Source: Lapidilactobacillus bayanensis (lineage in GTDB: Bacteria > Bacillota > Bacilli > Lactobacillales > Lactobacillaceae). Taken from it: 62,021 bases of DNA. This document shows positions 52,653 through 61,944 of this stretch, one piece after another (the stretch's first letter is position 1; every line of letters starts with the position of its first letter). The stretch is from NCBI RefSeq assembly GCF_003946695.1, contig NZ_RHOX01000016.1, forward strand, positions 1-62,021. Direction: 5' to 3'. Under the pieces are notes generated by a model. It searched no databases and was not told the origin of the DNA. It saw only the letters and a program-made list of their open reading frames with translations. A program made the translations under genes and the position numbers.

Positions 52653-54660
52653 TTAAAGTCCCTCCTTCCTCTTCGGTAGTGGTCAAGGCATCAATTTCAC
52701 TTGGCGTCAACACCACGCGCTTTTGATAATCCGGTTGAATGGTTGTCTCACGGTTGTATTTTTCTTGGTAAGCTTTGGGATCAATTAACCGCAATTCTTC
52801 TTCGGTCAACTCGACTTTCATAAAGGCGCGTTGGCTTCCGTAAATCATCAAGGCTTCGCCTTGCCTACGACGTTCTAGTAGCTTCTTTTCTTTATCCGAG
52901 AACGTCATTCTTAACTTAGTAATGACATCATCGACACCTTTACCATCAAGGCCAAAGAACACCTTGGTATAGGAGTTCCCAATAATGGCTTCCCCAATAT
53001 TCTGCCCAGTATCTGTCGTGCCTTCGATCACATCTTGAATTTGCTGCGTTCCGGCAATGGCTCCGGCATTGTACTTTCTAAACCGCTTGTATGCTTGGTG
53101 GAAAAAGGTGGCGGCCGCTTTATGCAAGGTTAAAAAGTGAAATTCATCAACAAACAATTTCTTGCGGCTATGCCGATCTTTGGTAATTTCGTCCCACAGG
53201 TATTGAAAAGTATTCAGATAAGCCGCTGATTGGACTTCCTGTTCACTTTGTAGTGGTTTTAGATCAAAAGAAATGATTTTCCCCTTTAGGTTGACGTTGG
53301 TATGGCCGTCAAATAGGCTGTTAGAACCATGGGTATAACTGCCTAAGATGTAGTAGAAGTCTTTAACCCGATTGAATTTGTCTTCGTCTTTATCAGCCAG
53401 TTTTTCCAACTCGTCATAAACATTGGATAAGGTCGGCCACTGATCGTCTTTAATCTCTTTTAAGCGACTGTACTTCAAAACACCACTGTTGACGTAGGCC
53501 TGTTTAACGACATCATCAAGAATTGCCAGCTCAACTTGGGTAATCCCGGTTTTAAGGACTTCAAAGAATCCCTTTAATCGCTGGATTTTATCTTTAACTA
53601 GTAAATCAAGGTTCGTGACCGCCTCATCGGCGCTTAGGATTTCTTCGGAGAAAATTTGGAGCGGGTTAATTTTGTACTTAGCATTCGAGGTTAGGTGCAA
53701 GACTGCCCCACCCAGGGCTTCAACAATCTTGGTATATTCATTTTCTGGATCAATAATGTAAAGCTGATAATCTTGAATGGCATATCTTAGAATCTTCTGG
53801 ATCATGTAGGTTGTTTTACCCACACCGGAAGTACCAATAACAACCATATTCTGGTTCAGGGTCTTGTTGCGATCCAACATATCCACGGCAATTAAGCTGT
53901 TGGTATCTTTGTTAACCCCTTCAATATCGCTTCTAGGCTTCAAGTCCAAAATTTCCGCGTCGTCAAAGGGAAACATGCTGCTGGCAACTTCGGTATTACT
54001 TTCTTTGTACGTGTAATCCCCCATGAGGTTCTCGTTAATTGGCATGGTTGACCAAAATGCTTGAAAGGTTGCTTTAACGGGTACTAGCGGTTTCATCTGT
54101 AGCTTAATCAACGTATTCTTAACGTTTTCGGTTAAGTCGTCTAGTTCTGCTAAACTGTTGGCCCGCAGATAAACCAGCATATGTTGGTAGACAAATGTGG
54201 TAGAATTATCAAGGTATTTATCTAGTTGCATGTTGGCCGAATCAATGTAGTTTTGCAGAATCTTCTTTTTATACGGGTCGAACGTATTGAGCTTCTGCGC
54301 TTCCTTATTTTGAATCGTCTTCTTGTAATAGGTAATCATTGAATTGTTACTGGCGCTGTCGATATATTGCACAATATCGATAACGCCTTTTTTGCGCTTT
54401 AACTCCGATAACCAGTTGCTGTAAACTCGCTTGGGATAGTCAGCAATCGCTAGTACCCGAATAAAATTCTCACCCGACTGGACATAGGTGGGGTATTGTT
54501 CCCAGCTAAACGGGAATAGTGAATGCAAGCTATCGCGATCAATCAGCTTGGTAAAGTCTTCAACCTCCGGTTTTTGTTTATTAACCGCTGGTTCACTATT
54601 TTGCTGACTTTCTTTCTTGGTTGGCATGAACAAATCAATGACCTTATCGCCAAAACTCAT
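52645..54660 (-). CDS. VirB4/TrsE-type T4SS ATPase
   Basis: A 671-residue ATPase: Walker A GTSGVGKTTYMI near 278, LYIIDPENEY, Walker B KKLFVDEFHFL, the GAIAGTQQIQDVIEG segment and the C-terminal RRRQGEALMIYGSQ motif. This is the VirB4 family (TrsE/TraE in Gram-positives), which energises the channel. It lacks the usual N-terminal part, which is supplied by the gene just upstream (TrsD-like). Intact. Confidence 0.93.
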   Translation of the reverse strand: MSFGDKVIDLFMPTKKESQQNSEPAVNKQKPEVEDFTKLIDRDSLHSLFPFSWEQYPTYVQSGENFIRVLAIADYPKRVYSNWLSELKRKKGVIDIVQYIDSASNNSMITYYKKTIQNKEAQKLNTFDPYKKKILQNYIDSANMQLDKYLDNSTTFVYQHMLVYLRANSLAELDDLTENVKNTLIKLQMKPLVPVKATFQAFWSTMPINENLMGDYTYKESNTEVASSMFPFDDAEILDLKPRSDIEGVNKDTNSLIAVDMLDRNKTLNQNMVVIGTSGVGKTTYMIQKILRYAIQDYQLYIIDPENEYTKIVEALGGAVLHLTSNAKYKINPLQIFSEEILSADEAVTNLDLLVKDKIQRLKGFFEVLKTGITQVELAILDDVVKQAYVNSGVLKYSRLKEIKDDQWPTLSNVYDELEKLADKDEDKFNRVKDFYYILGSYTHGSNSLFDGHTNVNLKGKIISFDLKPLQSEQEVQSAAYLNTFQYLWDEITKDRHSRKKLFVDEFHFLTLHKAAATFFHQAYKRFRKYNAGAIAGTQQIQDVIEGTTDTGQNIGEAIIGNSYTKVFFGLDGKGVDDVITKLRMTFSDKEKKLLERRRQGEALMIYGSQRAFMKVELTEEELRLIDPKAYQEKYNRETTIQPDYQKRVVLTPSEIDALTTTEEEGGTLNE

Positions 54661-54671
54661 ACTGTTGCCTC

Positions 54672-55331
54672 CTATCCATTGAAATTGATTAAGTTCTTTA
54701 AAATCTCTTGGACTTCTTGACTAGTCAACACTTTGGCGGTTACATCAAAGTCCGTTAACGCATTTTCAATATCCCGTTTAACCTGTTCGATCTTTTCGTC
54801 TAAATGACTGACCGCTAGGTTTAAGCTCTTAACACTTTTGTCCTTAATTGGCACCTTAACGATTAGCAGATGTTGCTTAGTCGTCATATTTTTGGATTCC
54901 TGGACTTTAGTAAAGCGATCCAAATAACTGGCCATTAATTGGATTTTGAACTGTTGCTCGGGGTGATCTTTTTGTAAAGTGAGATACCGCCGTTTGAGAC
55001 CATTGAGATAAGCTGTCATATTGACGGGAATCGTCGGCTCTAAGAACTGTAGCGTGTCATCAACGCCTTCACCCAACGTACTCATGAGAAAGGCGCCATA
55101 GTCCTCAAAAACGTCTTGCTGTTCGGTTTCATTAAGTAGATCAAGGTTGATCCCACTAACTTCCAAAATGCCAACGAGATTACCCGTTTTGGTAACTTCG
55201 TAATTGCCATACATACCCACCACCAAGCTCATGTCATCAATGGTCTCTTTACCGCCATTGATTTTAGGCGGTTGGTAATCCCAATCTAGCTTGGTTGATT
55301 TATTGGCGGTTTTGCTCTTCTTCAAACGCAT
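54672..55331 (-). CDS. TrsD-like T4SS protein (VirB4 N-terminal domain-like)
   Basis: A 219-residue soluble protein (SLVVGMYGNYEVTKTGNLVG, then KVPIKDKSVKSLNLAVSHLD) that matches the TrsD-like proteins encoded just before VirB4 in pGO1-type systems. These resemble a detached VirB4 N-terminal domain. It overlaps the upstream TrsC-like gene by 32 bases, a strong sign of co-translation. Confidence 0.8.
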   Translation of the reverse strand: MRLKKSKTANKSTKLDWDYQPPKINGGKETIDDMSLVVGMYGNYEVTKTGNLVGILEVSGINLDLLNETEQQDVFEDYGAFLMSTLGEGVDDTLQFLEPTIPVNMTAYLNGLKRRYLTLQKDHPEQQFKIQLMASYLDRFTKVQESKNMTTKQHLLIVKVPIKDKSVKSLNLAVSHLDEKIEQVKRDIENALTDFDVTAKVLTSQEVQEILKNLINFNG

Positions 55332-55662
55332 TTAGTTCACCTCGCTTCTTCGGTTTTAAATAAAACAATTTTTGGCTATTGGCATAGCGACGTTTAAGAT
55401 TAAAGTTATCCCGCACTTTAATATTTTTCCGCGCCGCAACTGGCCGAATTGTTAAAATAGCCATGACAATCGTCATGGCTAAGACAACAATCACTATTTT
55501 TATCAGGACTAAAATCAGGCCATAGGGTGGGATTGCAATAAAAATCAAGCCCACTAGTCCTGCCAGCGCCGCATAGCCAAAATCCTTCAAGGTGTAGTCT
55601 TTCCAGATCCCGTAATCTTTATCCACGTTTTCTGGGAAGATAAATTCTTTTCCTTTCTTCAT
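55300..55662 (-). CDS. TrsC-like (VirB3/PrgI-type) T4SS membrane protein
   Basis: A 120-residue protein with two adjacent helices (LAGLVGLIFIAIPPYGLILV and IVIVVLAMTIVMAILT) after a short polar start (PENVDKDYGIWKDYTLKD), followed by a basic tail (RDNFNLKRRYANSQK). This is the PrgI/VirB3-type layout always found before VirB4 in Gram-positive transfer operons. Confidence 0.8.
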   Translation of the reverse strand: MKKGKEFIFPENVDKDYGIWKDYTLKDFGYAALAGLVGLIFIAIPPYGLILVLIKIVIVVLAMTIVMAILTIRPVAARKNIKVRDNFNLKRRYANSQKLFYLKPKKRGELNAFEEEQNRQ

Positions 55663-55682
55663 TTGGCAGGCTCCTTTTTAAA

Positions 55683-56018
55683 TTAAGTGAATAGGCTGTA
55701 AACCCAAGGTAATAGCCAGATAATTGCTGCCGCTAGGGCCACTAAACCAGCCACCCGACCAACCGCGTGATAAACCTCTGATTTCTCTCGTGGATCGTCT
55801 GCGTCAGGCATTCTTTTGATAATAATAAATAGCGCGACACAAATCCCAACTAAAACGACCAAGCCAGTTAAAATACCTTGAATCGTCTTACCAGCGCTGG
55901 TTAGCTTGCTTTTAACTTCGCCACCGTCTGCGGCAAAGACGACCTGGGCGTTCATCAATCCCAAGTAAATTGCAGTAGCTCCAGTAGTGGCTAACGCTTT
56001 TACTTTGCTGAACTTCAT
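55683..56018 (-). CDS. VirB2/TrbC-type small T4SS membrane protein
   Basis: A 111-residue protein with a signal-like N-terminus (FSKVKALATTGATAIYLGL and an AADGG cleavage-type site), followed by two helices (GILTGLVVLVGICVALFIII and VAGLVALAAAIIWLLPWVY). This is the CagC/TrbC/VirB2 pattern. The ATG at 56018 is chosen because GGAGGAATAAC precedes it. One base separates it from the upstream gene's stop. Confidence 0.8.
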   Translation of the reverse strand: MKFSKVKALATTGATAIYLGLMNAQVVFAADGGEVKSKLTSAGKTIQGILTGLVVLVGICVALFIIIKRMPDADDPREKSEVYHAVGRVAGLVALAAAIIWLLPWVYSLFT

Positions 56019-56019
56019 G

Positions 56020-56634
56020 TTATTCCTCCTTTCCCTCGTCTTCTGATGACCGTAATTGAACTTGTTCTGCCTGGGTTTGCTCGGGTTCCCGCTGGTAGAA
56101 CTTATCCAATTGTTCCTCGGCAATTTGCTGGCTCGGTAATGGGTCGGTGGCTAATTTAACGCGACCATTTTCGCTAGTGGCTAAGTAATACTCCTTTTCT
56201 GACTGACCTAGCTCTTGGGTCTCTAAAACATGCAAATTATGTTCGTAACGGCCTAAGGCGTTATCAACTTTCAAACCATAGAAACCTAAGAAGCCTTCCA
56301 GGAAACTCTCACCAAAAAAGGTCATTTCGTTTTTAATTTGCTTATATTGATGGGTCGGTTTATCACTGACCAATTTTTCGGCCTTTTTAGCATTTTGACT
56401 GTCTTGATGGCGATTAAACCAGCCGCTAAGTTTTAATGGTTCAGTCTTTAACTGGCGTTTAACGGTCTTCTTAATCATTGCTTGCCGAACTTCATCGATT
56501 GGCTGACCGTCTTGATCTAATATCGCTTGTAGCTGCTTCTGGTCAGTTAGTGCTTGGTCGTCATCAACCATAATCGCCTTTTGGTTATCATGTAGTAACT
56601 TGCCATTAATGCCTTGCCAGCTTTCTACTTTCAT
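56020..56634 (-). CDS. Hydrophilic protein of the transfer operon
   Basis: A 204-residue, charged and Gln-rich protein without membrane spans (NRHQDSQNAKKAEKLVSDK, later EPEQTQAEQVQLRSSEDEG). The order fits the second gene of such operons, but no family was recognised. It may be a cytoplasmic factor of the pore. Its tail codons provide the next gene's ribosome site. Confidence 0.6.
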   Translation of the reverse strand: MKVESWQGINGKLLHDNQKAIMVDDDQALTDQKQLQAILDQDGQPIDEVRQAMIKKTVKRQLKTEPLKLSGWFNRHQDSQNAKKAEKLVSDKPTHQYKQIKNEMTFFGESFLEGFLGFYGLKVDNALGRYEHNLHVLETQELGQSEKEYYLATSENGRVKLATDPLPSQQIAEEQLDKFYQREPEQTQAEQVQLRSSEDEGKEE

Positions 56635-56669
56635 TAAATCACCTCCTCAAAAAAAGCGCATTAGGGTCG

Positions 56670-56981
56670 CTAAACAACTAGCTTTCCCCTAACCCGCCCG
56701 GTAAAATGGATTATTAGTAGGGTGACACCCAGAATCGTAACTTCTAGGTGCTGATCCTCGTTAGCAACTTCACTGCTTACGAGGACGCCCTCTTTTTTTA
56801 TGTGGTTTTTAATCCATTCAATGCCATCTTCAGATATTAATTTAACTTTGCCCGTTTCCATGAGCATTTCACTTGGTAGCGCGTTAGGGTGTCGTCTTAA
56901 CCAAACACTCACGTACGTACTACCTCGTTCAAGCTTGAGACTAGCTTGAGCTAAGCTAAACCATTCCTGTTTCTTCGTCAC
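56670..56981 (-). CDS. Small DNA-binding-like protein (helix-turn-helix)
   Basis: A 103-residue protein. The N-terminal 55 residues look like a winged helix (SLAQASLKLERGSTYVSVWL, RRHPNALPSEML) as in phage and plasmid Xis-like or TrsA-like proteins. A hydrophobic stretch follows near the end (VTILGVTLLIIHFTGR). It starts the transfer operon downstream of the relaxase gene. It might control the operon. Confidence 0.6.
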   Translation of the reverse strand: MTKKQEWFSLAQASLKLERGSTYVSVWLRRHPNALPSEMLMETGKVKLISEDGIEWIKNHIKKEGVLVSSEVANEDQHLEVTILGVTLLIIHFTGRVRGKLVV

Positions 56982-57064
56982 ATGTGAATACTCCTTTCCC
57001 TATATTATGGATTCATTTTACCATTAAATGAGCACGTTAATGCACTTTTAATTTTACTTTTAGA

Positions 57065-59128
57065 TTACAAGTGCATACCATCATCTTCATGCCGATTGCG
57101 GGTTTGATGTTGCCGTTGCTTTTTCGTCATTTCCCACTCGGTCTCTTTTAAGCTGCGTGCTTGCTTTTGCCGTTGGTAATCTTCATTACGAGCATATAAA
57201 ACGGTCATGATAGCGTCACTAAAGGCTTTCTTTAAGTAATAGTTTGGGCTAACTGGTTTGTAGTTCAATGGTTGATAATGCCCGATATTTGCTTTTCGGT
57301 ATTGATCGTCTTTATCTTGTTGCTCTGTTAACTGTTTTTGGAGTTTTTCAATCTGGCTGGTCTTAATCGTCGGATCGGCTTTGCATTCACCCAAAAAGAG
57401 TTGTTTAGTGCCGTCATGCTTTAAAACCCGTTGTAAGTGATGATTCTCTAGCCGATCTAAGCTAAGCTGTCCCGATAAATAAGCTAGTCCTTGTTGATGT
57501 TCTTGGGTACTGAAAACCCTCGGTGGGTTTTCCTGCCACTGTGCGATTGTTTCAACCTTGCACGGCTTTAAAGCTGGATCATAGTACATCACTGCTGTAT
57601 AGGCCTGTTCCAGTTTAATCATTGGTAGTTCATCTAAATCACCATTGGGAAAGGCTCTTTTCAATACTTCATGGTATTGCGTTTGAATGACTTGCTTAAC
57701 TGCCATGATTGTCCGTAGGTCTTTGACGGCTCTCGTAATCGTTTGCTGCTCGGTTGGTGAATACTTTTCTAGTAGACCTTGATCAACGTGTTCTAGACTT
57801 TCTAAGCTATCATCATGAATCATCAGCGTATATTTAAGCTCGATTTTGACTTCCTTTTCTTGTTGCATTAATATCTTCCAGCCAACGTATGGCCGTTTGG
57901 TAAAGGTCAATAATTGTCGGACCAATAAATCATCACGAATATTCATTAAACGTTCGTTTAATTCACTGCCTTTGAAAATCGTTTGTTCACTATTAGTTTC
58001 TTTAATCAATTCACGTCGTTCAGCCGCGGTTGTCTGTTCAAAATCAAGCTCTGGATAAAGTTTTTTAGTCGTGCGATCAACTACTTTATTTAAGAGTTCA
58101 TCTGCTTTTTTTAGTGAACTTTCTTGTTGGTTAATCGTCAATAATTGCTTAGTGATATCTTCACCAACAGCGTGCTTAATTAAGGTACTGTTTTTCCAAT
58201 TAAATAGCATGCGCCGCTTATCATCTAAACTTTCCAAACTAATATAAGTTTTCAGTTCGTGGCTTAACTCTTTGACCACTTTTTTCTCGTTAAACGAGAA
58301 GTGTTTACTTAGGCTATCCAAGTGGCCTCGATTAACTACTTTCTCCTGCATATTTTTATAGCCAGCTTTGGACTTACGATAGTTCTTAACTTGTTGATTA
58401 AATGCCTTTCTTTCATGCCGTTTGCTATTGATTCCCTCGTGTTGCATTGGTGTGTCAGCTATTCCCTGTTCCACAAATAATTTTTCACTGATCCGATCAG
58501 GAATGTTTTTTTGCTCTAAAGCCTGATTTACACTTGCCGCCCAATTGTGCCGCCATTCAGTTATTTTTTCTTTTTTATCCCAATCGACCATCAGTATCTT
58601 TCTACTCTTAGGGTACTTGCTAGTTCCGGTATATGTTTTGTTGCCATTATCATCTAAAATATATTGCTTTTTGCTCTTAATTCCCCATGTTCCATCTGAA
58701 TTAAACGGCCGATTAGTTAACATCACATGAGCGTGCGGATTATCTGGGTGGTCGCGATGAATTGCCACGTCGGCTACCATGCCCTCATCAACAAAATTTT
58801 CTTGCACATATTTTGTCAGTAATTCTTTCTGTTCGGATTCACTTAATTCTACCGGTAAAGCCACATTAAACTCTTTTGCATACCGTGAGTTTGATTTACG
58901 ATCTTTCTTTTCAACTTCATTCCACAACTGCTCTCGATCACTCGCCCATTCAGGTGAATTTTTTGGCGTCAAAATAAAGCTTTCTGGCATGATCGATCGG
59001 GCATAAAAATAGTGGCGACCTTCCTTATCATCAAATAGCTTTTCACCACTTCGATAAGCGGCACTGGCAATCGCACTTCGTCCTTTACCAGCACTAATAT
59101 TACTAAAACTCATATGAAAGATTGCCAT
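57065..59128 (-). CDS. MobQ-family relaxase (MobA/MobL)
   Basis: A 687-residue relaxase. The N-terminus [19 protein letters not shown] leads to the catalytic Tyr25 (AAYRSGEKL), and the metal-binding histidines are in [15 protein letters not shown] (His124, His132, His134). The long C-terminal part is helical and ends in a basic segment. Relaxases of this class nick oriT and lead the strand into the recipient. The ATG at 59128 is chosen because AAGGTGGTGACTGAC precedes it; the frame is open to 59263 but that part overlaps oriT. It heads the transfer gene set. Confidence 0.93.
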   Translation of the reverse strand: MAIFHMSFSNISAGKGRSAIASAAYRSGEKLFDDKEGRHYFYARSIMPESFILTPKNSPEWASDREQLWNEVEKKDRKSNSRYAKEFNVALPVELSESEQKELLTKYVQENFVDEGMVADVAIHRDHPDNPHAHVMLTNRPFNSDGTWGIKSKKQYILDDNGNKTYTGTSKYPKSRKILMVDWDKKEKITEWRHNWAASVNQALEQKNIPDRISEKLFVEQGIADTPMQHEGINSKRHERKAFNQQVKNYRKSKAGYKNMQEKVVNRGHLDSLSKHFSFNEKKVVKELSHELKTYISLESLDDKRRMLFNWKNSTLIKHAVGEDITKQLLTINQQESSLKKADELLNKVVDRTTKKLYPELDFEQTTAAERRELIKETNSEQTIFKGSELNERLMNIRDDLLVRQLLTFTKRPYVGWKILMQQEKEVKIELKYTLMIHDDSLESLEHVDQGLLEKYSPTEQQTITRAVKDLRTIMAVKQVIQTQYHEVLKRAFPNGDLDELPMIKLEQAYTAVMYYDPALKPCKVETIAQWQENPPRVFSTQEHQQGLAYLSGQLSLDRLENHHLQRVLKHDGTKQLFLGECKADPTIKTSQIEKLQKQLTEQQDKDDQYRKANIGHYQPLNYKPVSPNYYLKKAFSDAIMTVLYARNEDYQRQKQARSLKETEWEMTKKQRQHQTRNRHEDDGMHL

Positions 59129-59172
59129 GTCAGTCACCACCTTCCTTTGATTATATGGGTTTTGACTTTGTT

Positions 59173-59250
59173 GTCGCCATCGGCGACTTCTAATACAGGA
59201 TTTTATCACGATTAACCCCACAAGAATTTGGTGGGGTGTAAGTGCGCATT
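59173..59250 (+). other. Origin of transfer (oriT), MobQ type
   Basis: Just upstream of the relaxase gene. It contains a hairpin (GTCGCC, ATC, GGCGAC; 59173-59187), the inverted repeat ACCCCAC/GTGGGGT (59215-59237), and immediately after it GTAAGTGCGCATT (59238-59250). TAAGTGCGC matches the nick region of MobQ-type oriTs, where the relaxase cuts after the GC. Order and spacing (inverted repeat, then nick) fit. Confidence 0.8.
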
Positions 59251-59333
59251 GACCTCTTTTCACTCGGTCTGCTGATTCTCCTGAATTTACTTTTAGTGTA
59301 TGCCTTCCGCTTCGCTATTTCAACTTTTATCCT

Positions 59334-59362
59334 TTGACTTAACATTCTCTGTATGATATAGT
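59334..59362 (+). promoter_or_regulatory. Promoter of the coiled-coil gene pair
   Basis: TTGACT (59334-59339) and TATAGT (59357-59362) with a 17-bp spacer, 38 bases before the ATG at 59400. Confidence 0.65.
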
Positions 59363-59399
59363 TTCGGTGATTATTTTTAATATGATTGGAGGGATCGTT

Positions 59400-59609
59400 A
59401 TGTCTCAAAGCAACTTAGAAAAACAAGAAGCTAAATTAAAACAGCTTAATCAAAAGATTAAAGTTGAAAAAAATAAGATTGAACAACGTCTAGGTAAACA
59501 AATCATCAGTCAAGCCAATTTAGATTATGCTAATTTGTCTAACGATCAGATTAAGCTTTTAGCCAAGCAATTTTCTGAATTTTTAAAGGTAAATTCCGTA
59601 GATCATTAG
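59400..59609 (+). CDS. Small coiled-coil protein next to oriT (MobC-like)
   Basis: A 69-residue protein starting SQSNLEKQEAKLKQLNQKI, an almost pure coiled coil, with a compact end (LSNDQIKLLAKQFSEFLK). ATTGGAGGG precedes the ATG at 59400. It is divergent from the relaxase across oriT and shares its closing motif with the next protein. Position and shape suggest relaxosome accessory (MobC-type) function. Confidence 0.65.
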   Translation: MSQSNLEKQEAKLKQLNQKIKVEKNKIEQRLGKQIISQANLDYANLSNDQIKLLAKQFSEFLKVNSVDH

Positions 59610-59631
59610 TCATACGAGATGGGGAAATTCC

Positions 59632-59910
59632 ATGTCTAATCAATATGAAAAACTAGTCGAGCAGCAAGCGCGTTTAAAACAAAAAATTGAACGAGAAGAT
59701 TTTAAATTACGGCAATCTAAATACTATGAAAATCGGCAAGCCCGCAAAGCCCGTTCTCGCCGATTAATTCAAAAAGGGGCTTTATTAGAAAAGTACTTTC
59801 AAGCTAATAACCTCTCGGTCGAACAAACCGAAGAACTTTTAAAAACATTCGCTGACTATGTCAACGCCCATAAACCGGATAAATTAAAAAACGATCAACC
59901 TAATAACTAG
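59632..59910 (+). CDS. Second small coiled-coil protein (MobB/MobC-like)
   Basis: A 92-residue basic coiled coil (QYEKLVEQQARLKQKIERE, then RQARKARSRRLIQKGALLE) ending LSVEQTEELLKTFADYVNA, a pattern like the end of the preceding protein (LSNDQIKLLAKQFSEFLK). It follows 22 bases after the first gene. Its last codons share a terminator hairpin with the convergent toxin gene. Likely a relaxosome accessory. Confidence 0.65.
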   Translation: MSNQYEKLVEQQARLKQKIEREDFKLRQSKYYENRQARKARSRRLIQKGALLEKYFQANNLSVEQTEELLKTFADYVNAHKPDKLKNDQPNN

Positions 59911-59924
59911 GCCGATCGTTTTTA
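59886..59924. terminator. Shared bidirectional terminator
   Basis: AAAAACGATC and GATCGTTTTT pair around an 17-base loop; the stem overlaps the stop codons of the two convergent genes (59910 and 59900). Confidence 0.75.
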
Positions 59925-60406
59925 TTTTCAGGATTATTTTTTGGCTTAATTTCTGGATTGTGTTTAGCAAAGTCTTTTAACTGTTTTTGAATTCTTTGTG
60001 TAAGCTCCGCTTTACTTTCTTTGTGCTTCCTTTTACTTGATCGCTGTTGAATTATCTTTTGACCCTTACCTCTTCTTTTTGATTCTAGGTCAAGCGTAAA
60101 ATCTGAAATTTTATTTTGATCTAGCTTACTTAAATGACCGATTTCTTTAAAGTTTAAACCGGCTTTGGTAAAGCGATAAATATTACCAAGATCGACCCAG
60201 GAAGGTTTCTTCAACCCAGCGGATTGCCAATCTTGAATCGGATAATATTGTTGCTTGATATAAGCCGACTTCTTTTCATACTGACTAGTAATTTTAAAAG
60301 CCTCGACCTTCTGTTCTGATACCCGACGAATTAAAACTGGCCGAGACTTGCCACCGTTAGTTTCTACAAAACTAACGTATAGGCTGACTAAGTCATTAGT
60401 CCTCAT
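59900..60406 (-). CDS. PemK/MazF-like toxin of a DinJ-linked TA pair, with extended C-terminus
   Basis: A 168-residue protein. The first 105 residues resemble MazF-like toxins: DLVSLYVSFVETNGGKSRPV, VEAFKITSQYEKK, then DWQSAGLKKPSWVDLGNIY. A basic linker (SKRKHKESKAELTQR) leads to a tail QKQLKDFAKHNPEIKPKNN that matches the tail of the LtrC/ArdC-like protein. The start overlaps the antitoxin end by 11 bases. It is probably an RNase that is neutralised by the adjacent DinJ-type protein. Confidence 0.7.
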   Translation of the reverse strand: MRTNDLVSLYVSFVETNGGKSRPVLIRRVSEQKVEAFKITSQYEKKSAYIKQQYYPIQDWQSAGLKKPSWVDLGNIYRFTKAGLNFKEIGHLSKLDQNKISDFTLDLESKRRGKGQKIIQQRSSKRKHKESKAELTQRIQKQLKDFAKHNPEIKPKNNPENKNDRPSY

Positions 60407-60677
60407 CTGGATCGTTGAGCCAATCAGCGACCTCTTTAGCGTCTTTGAACTCGGTGACTGGTGTCCCTTCGGTCGCCTTTAAAAAGCGTAAATTAGCTCT
60501 TTCTTCTTCGCTTAAAGACGCATTAAAAGGTAAAGCACCATTAGCAACAATCCGCTTGTAAAACATGTTAATGGCCGTGGTTGGATTTAAGCCCAATTCG
60601 CTTAAAATTGCTTCGGTATCATCGGCCAAATCTTTATCAATCTTGACTTGGACCCGTTTCTTTTCCTTAACTGCCAT
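60396..60677 (-). CDS. RelB/DinJ-family antitoxin
   Basis: A 93-residue ribbon-helix-helix antitoxin: VKEKKRVQVKIDKDLADDTE, ILSELGLNPTTAINMFYKRI, the DinJ signature, and an acidic tail (ADWLNDPDED). The ATG at 60677 follows AGAGATGAG; longer frames to 60830 run through the promoter. It pairs with the toxin encoded next, with an 11-base overlap. Confidence 0.88.
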   Translation of the reverse strand: MAVKEKKRVQVKIDKDLADDTEAILSELGLNPTTAINMFYKRIVANGALPFNASLSEEERANLRFLKATEGTPVTEFKDAKEVADWLNDPDED

Positions 60678-60708
60678 GATTGTCTCATCTCTTTCTTTTA
60701 CTACTACC

Positions 60709-60737
60709 ATTATACTACCTTTTGAATACCTTATCAA
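60709..60737 (-). promoter_or_regulatory. Promoter of the DinJ/PemK-like TA operon
   Basis: On the minus strand TTGATA (60732-60737) and TATAAT (60709-60714) are 17 bp apart, a near-consensus promoter 32 bases before the antitoxin ATG. Confidence 0.75.
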
Positions 60738-60936
60738 TAGATAAAGCCTTGGCCTCAAATCACTTGAGCTTGGCGTTGATCTAAAGGCTGAACTTTTGAT
60801 CTGGTTAGCCTGGTTAGCTCTGACACTCATTTAAAAGCCCCTATTCTTATGTTTAAGCCATTTAAATCTAACTTAAGTATAAATAGGTTAGTAAGTCTTA
60901 AAATCGCTTAGAAAGGATTTTGTAGCCTTTTTAGGA

Positions 60937-61935
60937 CTAGTAGTACAACCCACTGTTATCGTTGTCGGCCGATTTTTCTTCTTCGGGGTGTTTGGCCGCA
61001 TATTCTCTAGCCGCTTGTTTATTCCACCAAACGCCAAATAAGTTTTGCATGGTGCCATACAAGTAGTTCTCCACGTTTTTAATGTGCTTTTCATTGCTTC
61101 TTAGGGCGTTAAAGTAGCGTCTTAGTGCTTTAGTCATCAAAGGTTTAAGTTCTTCGTCGTCAAGTGGGATTAGAACGCCAATATCTTTGTGGTCCTTTTC
61201 AACTCGATACTTAGCATTTAAGATAATGCCAATGAAACGGCGCATTTGTTGTGGGGTTCGGCACCAAAAGCTAAGTAGTTGAACAGCTTCGGGTTCTAAG
61301 AAAACTGGTAAGCCACTGTCTTCATCAGTTAAGAAGTCATTAGCATGGTTCACCAAATCCTTGTTTTATTTTTCAATTTCTGCTGGTGAGAAATTGGCTG
61401 TGGAAAAGTCCAACTTTTGAGTATCTATATTGTATCCATTAGTATCTATGTTTTTAAAGTCTTTATATAGATTGTGTGTGATTTTCACATTTCCGCTTAT
61501 AGCAAGGGTTTGAGACACTTTTGGGCTATCTTCACCACGTAAATAGACATCAGTTGCTTTCACATCGAGCTTGGACAGATATAAGCGATTCGGTTCATTC
61601 TTTTTTGTTTTTGGGTTAAAGCCCAGTTGTTTTTGCATCAGCAAATGAGCGGATTCGAGTTCTTTTTTAATTTTGACGACTTTTTGATTATGGCAATTAA
61701 ATAAATTTTCGAGTTCTTGATTGGTAAAAATAAAGTAGACGTGATTTTCCTCATCAACCCAGCTGTCGCGCAAAGAGTACTCTAGCCGATCTTTCAGTAC
61801 CATATAAGCCAATTTGGCGTCACTACTTAAATGTTTGTATTGCTCGCCATACATTAATACCTTAGGGAACTGGAAAAACAAGGCTCCATATACGCTATCG
61901 GCTTCATAGTAATTGAAATCTGTTGATTTTGTCAT
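60937..61935 (-). pseudogene. repA: RepA-type (RepA_N) replication initiator gene with an in-frame stop
   Basis: The full frame is 332 codons. The first 189 (FNYYEADSVYGALFFQFP, then SDAKLAYMVLKDRLEYSLRD) are the RepA_N winged-helix domain; the rest (LVNHANDFLTDEDSG, later RTPQQMRRFIGIILNAKY) is the C-terminal part. At 61366-61368 a TAA in the same frame, in the context EIEK-stop-NKDLV, interrupts it where CAA (Gln) would fit. In addition the IS6-type end lies only 9 bp before the ATG, with no ribosome site between. Translation of the whole is doubtful unless readthrough or reinitiation (TTG at 61356) occurs. Confidence 0.8.
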
Positions 61936-61944
61936 AATAAAAAC

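Noticed and set aside
57065..59263. Longer relaxase starting at 59263
   Set aside because: The extra residues would overlap oriT and do not resemble the conserved MobQ N-terminus, which begins at 59128.
60677..60830. Longer antitoxin starting at 60830
   Set aside because: The extra N-terminus runs through a near-consensus promoter, and the DinJ family begins at the ATG at 60677.
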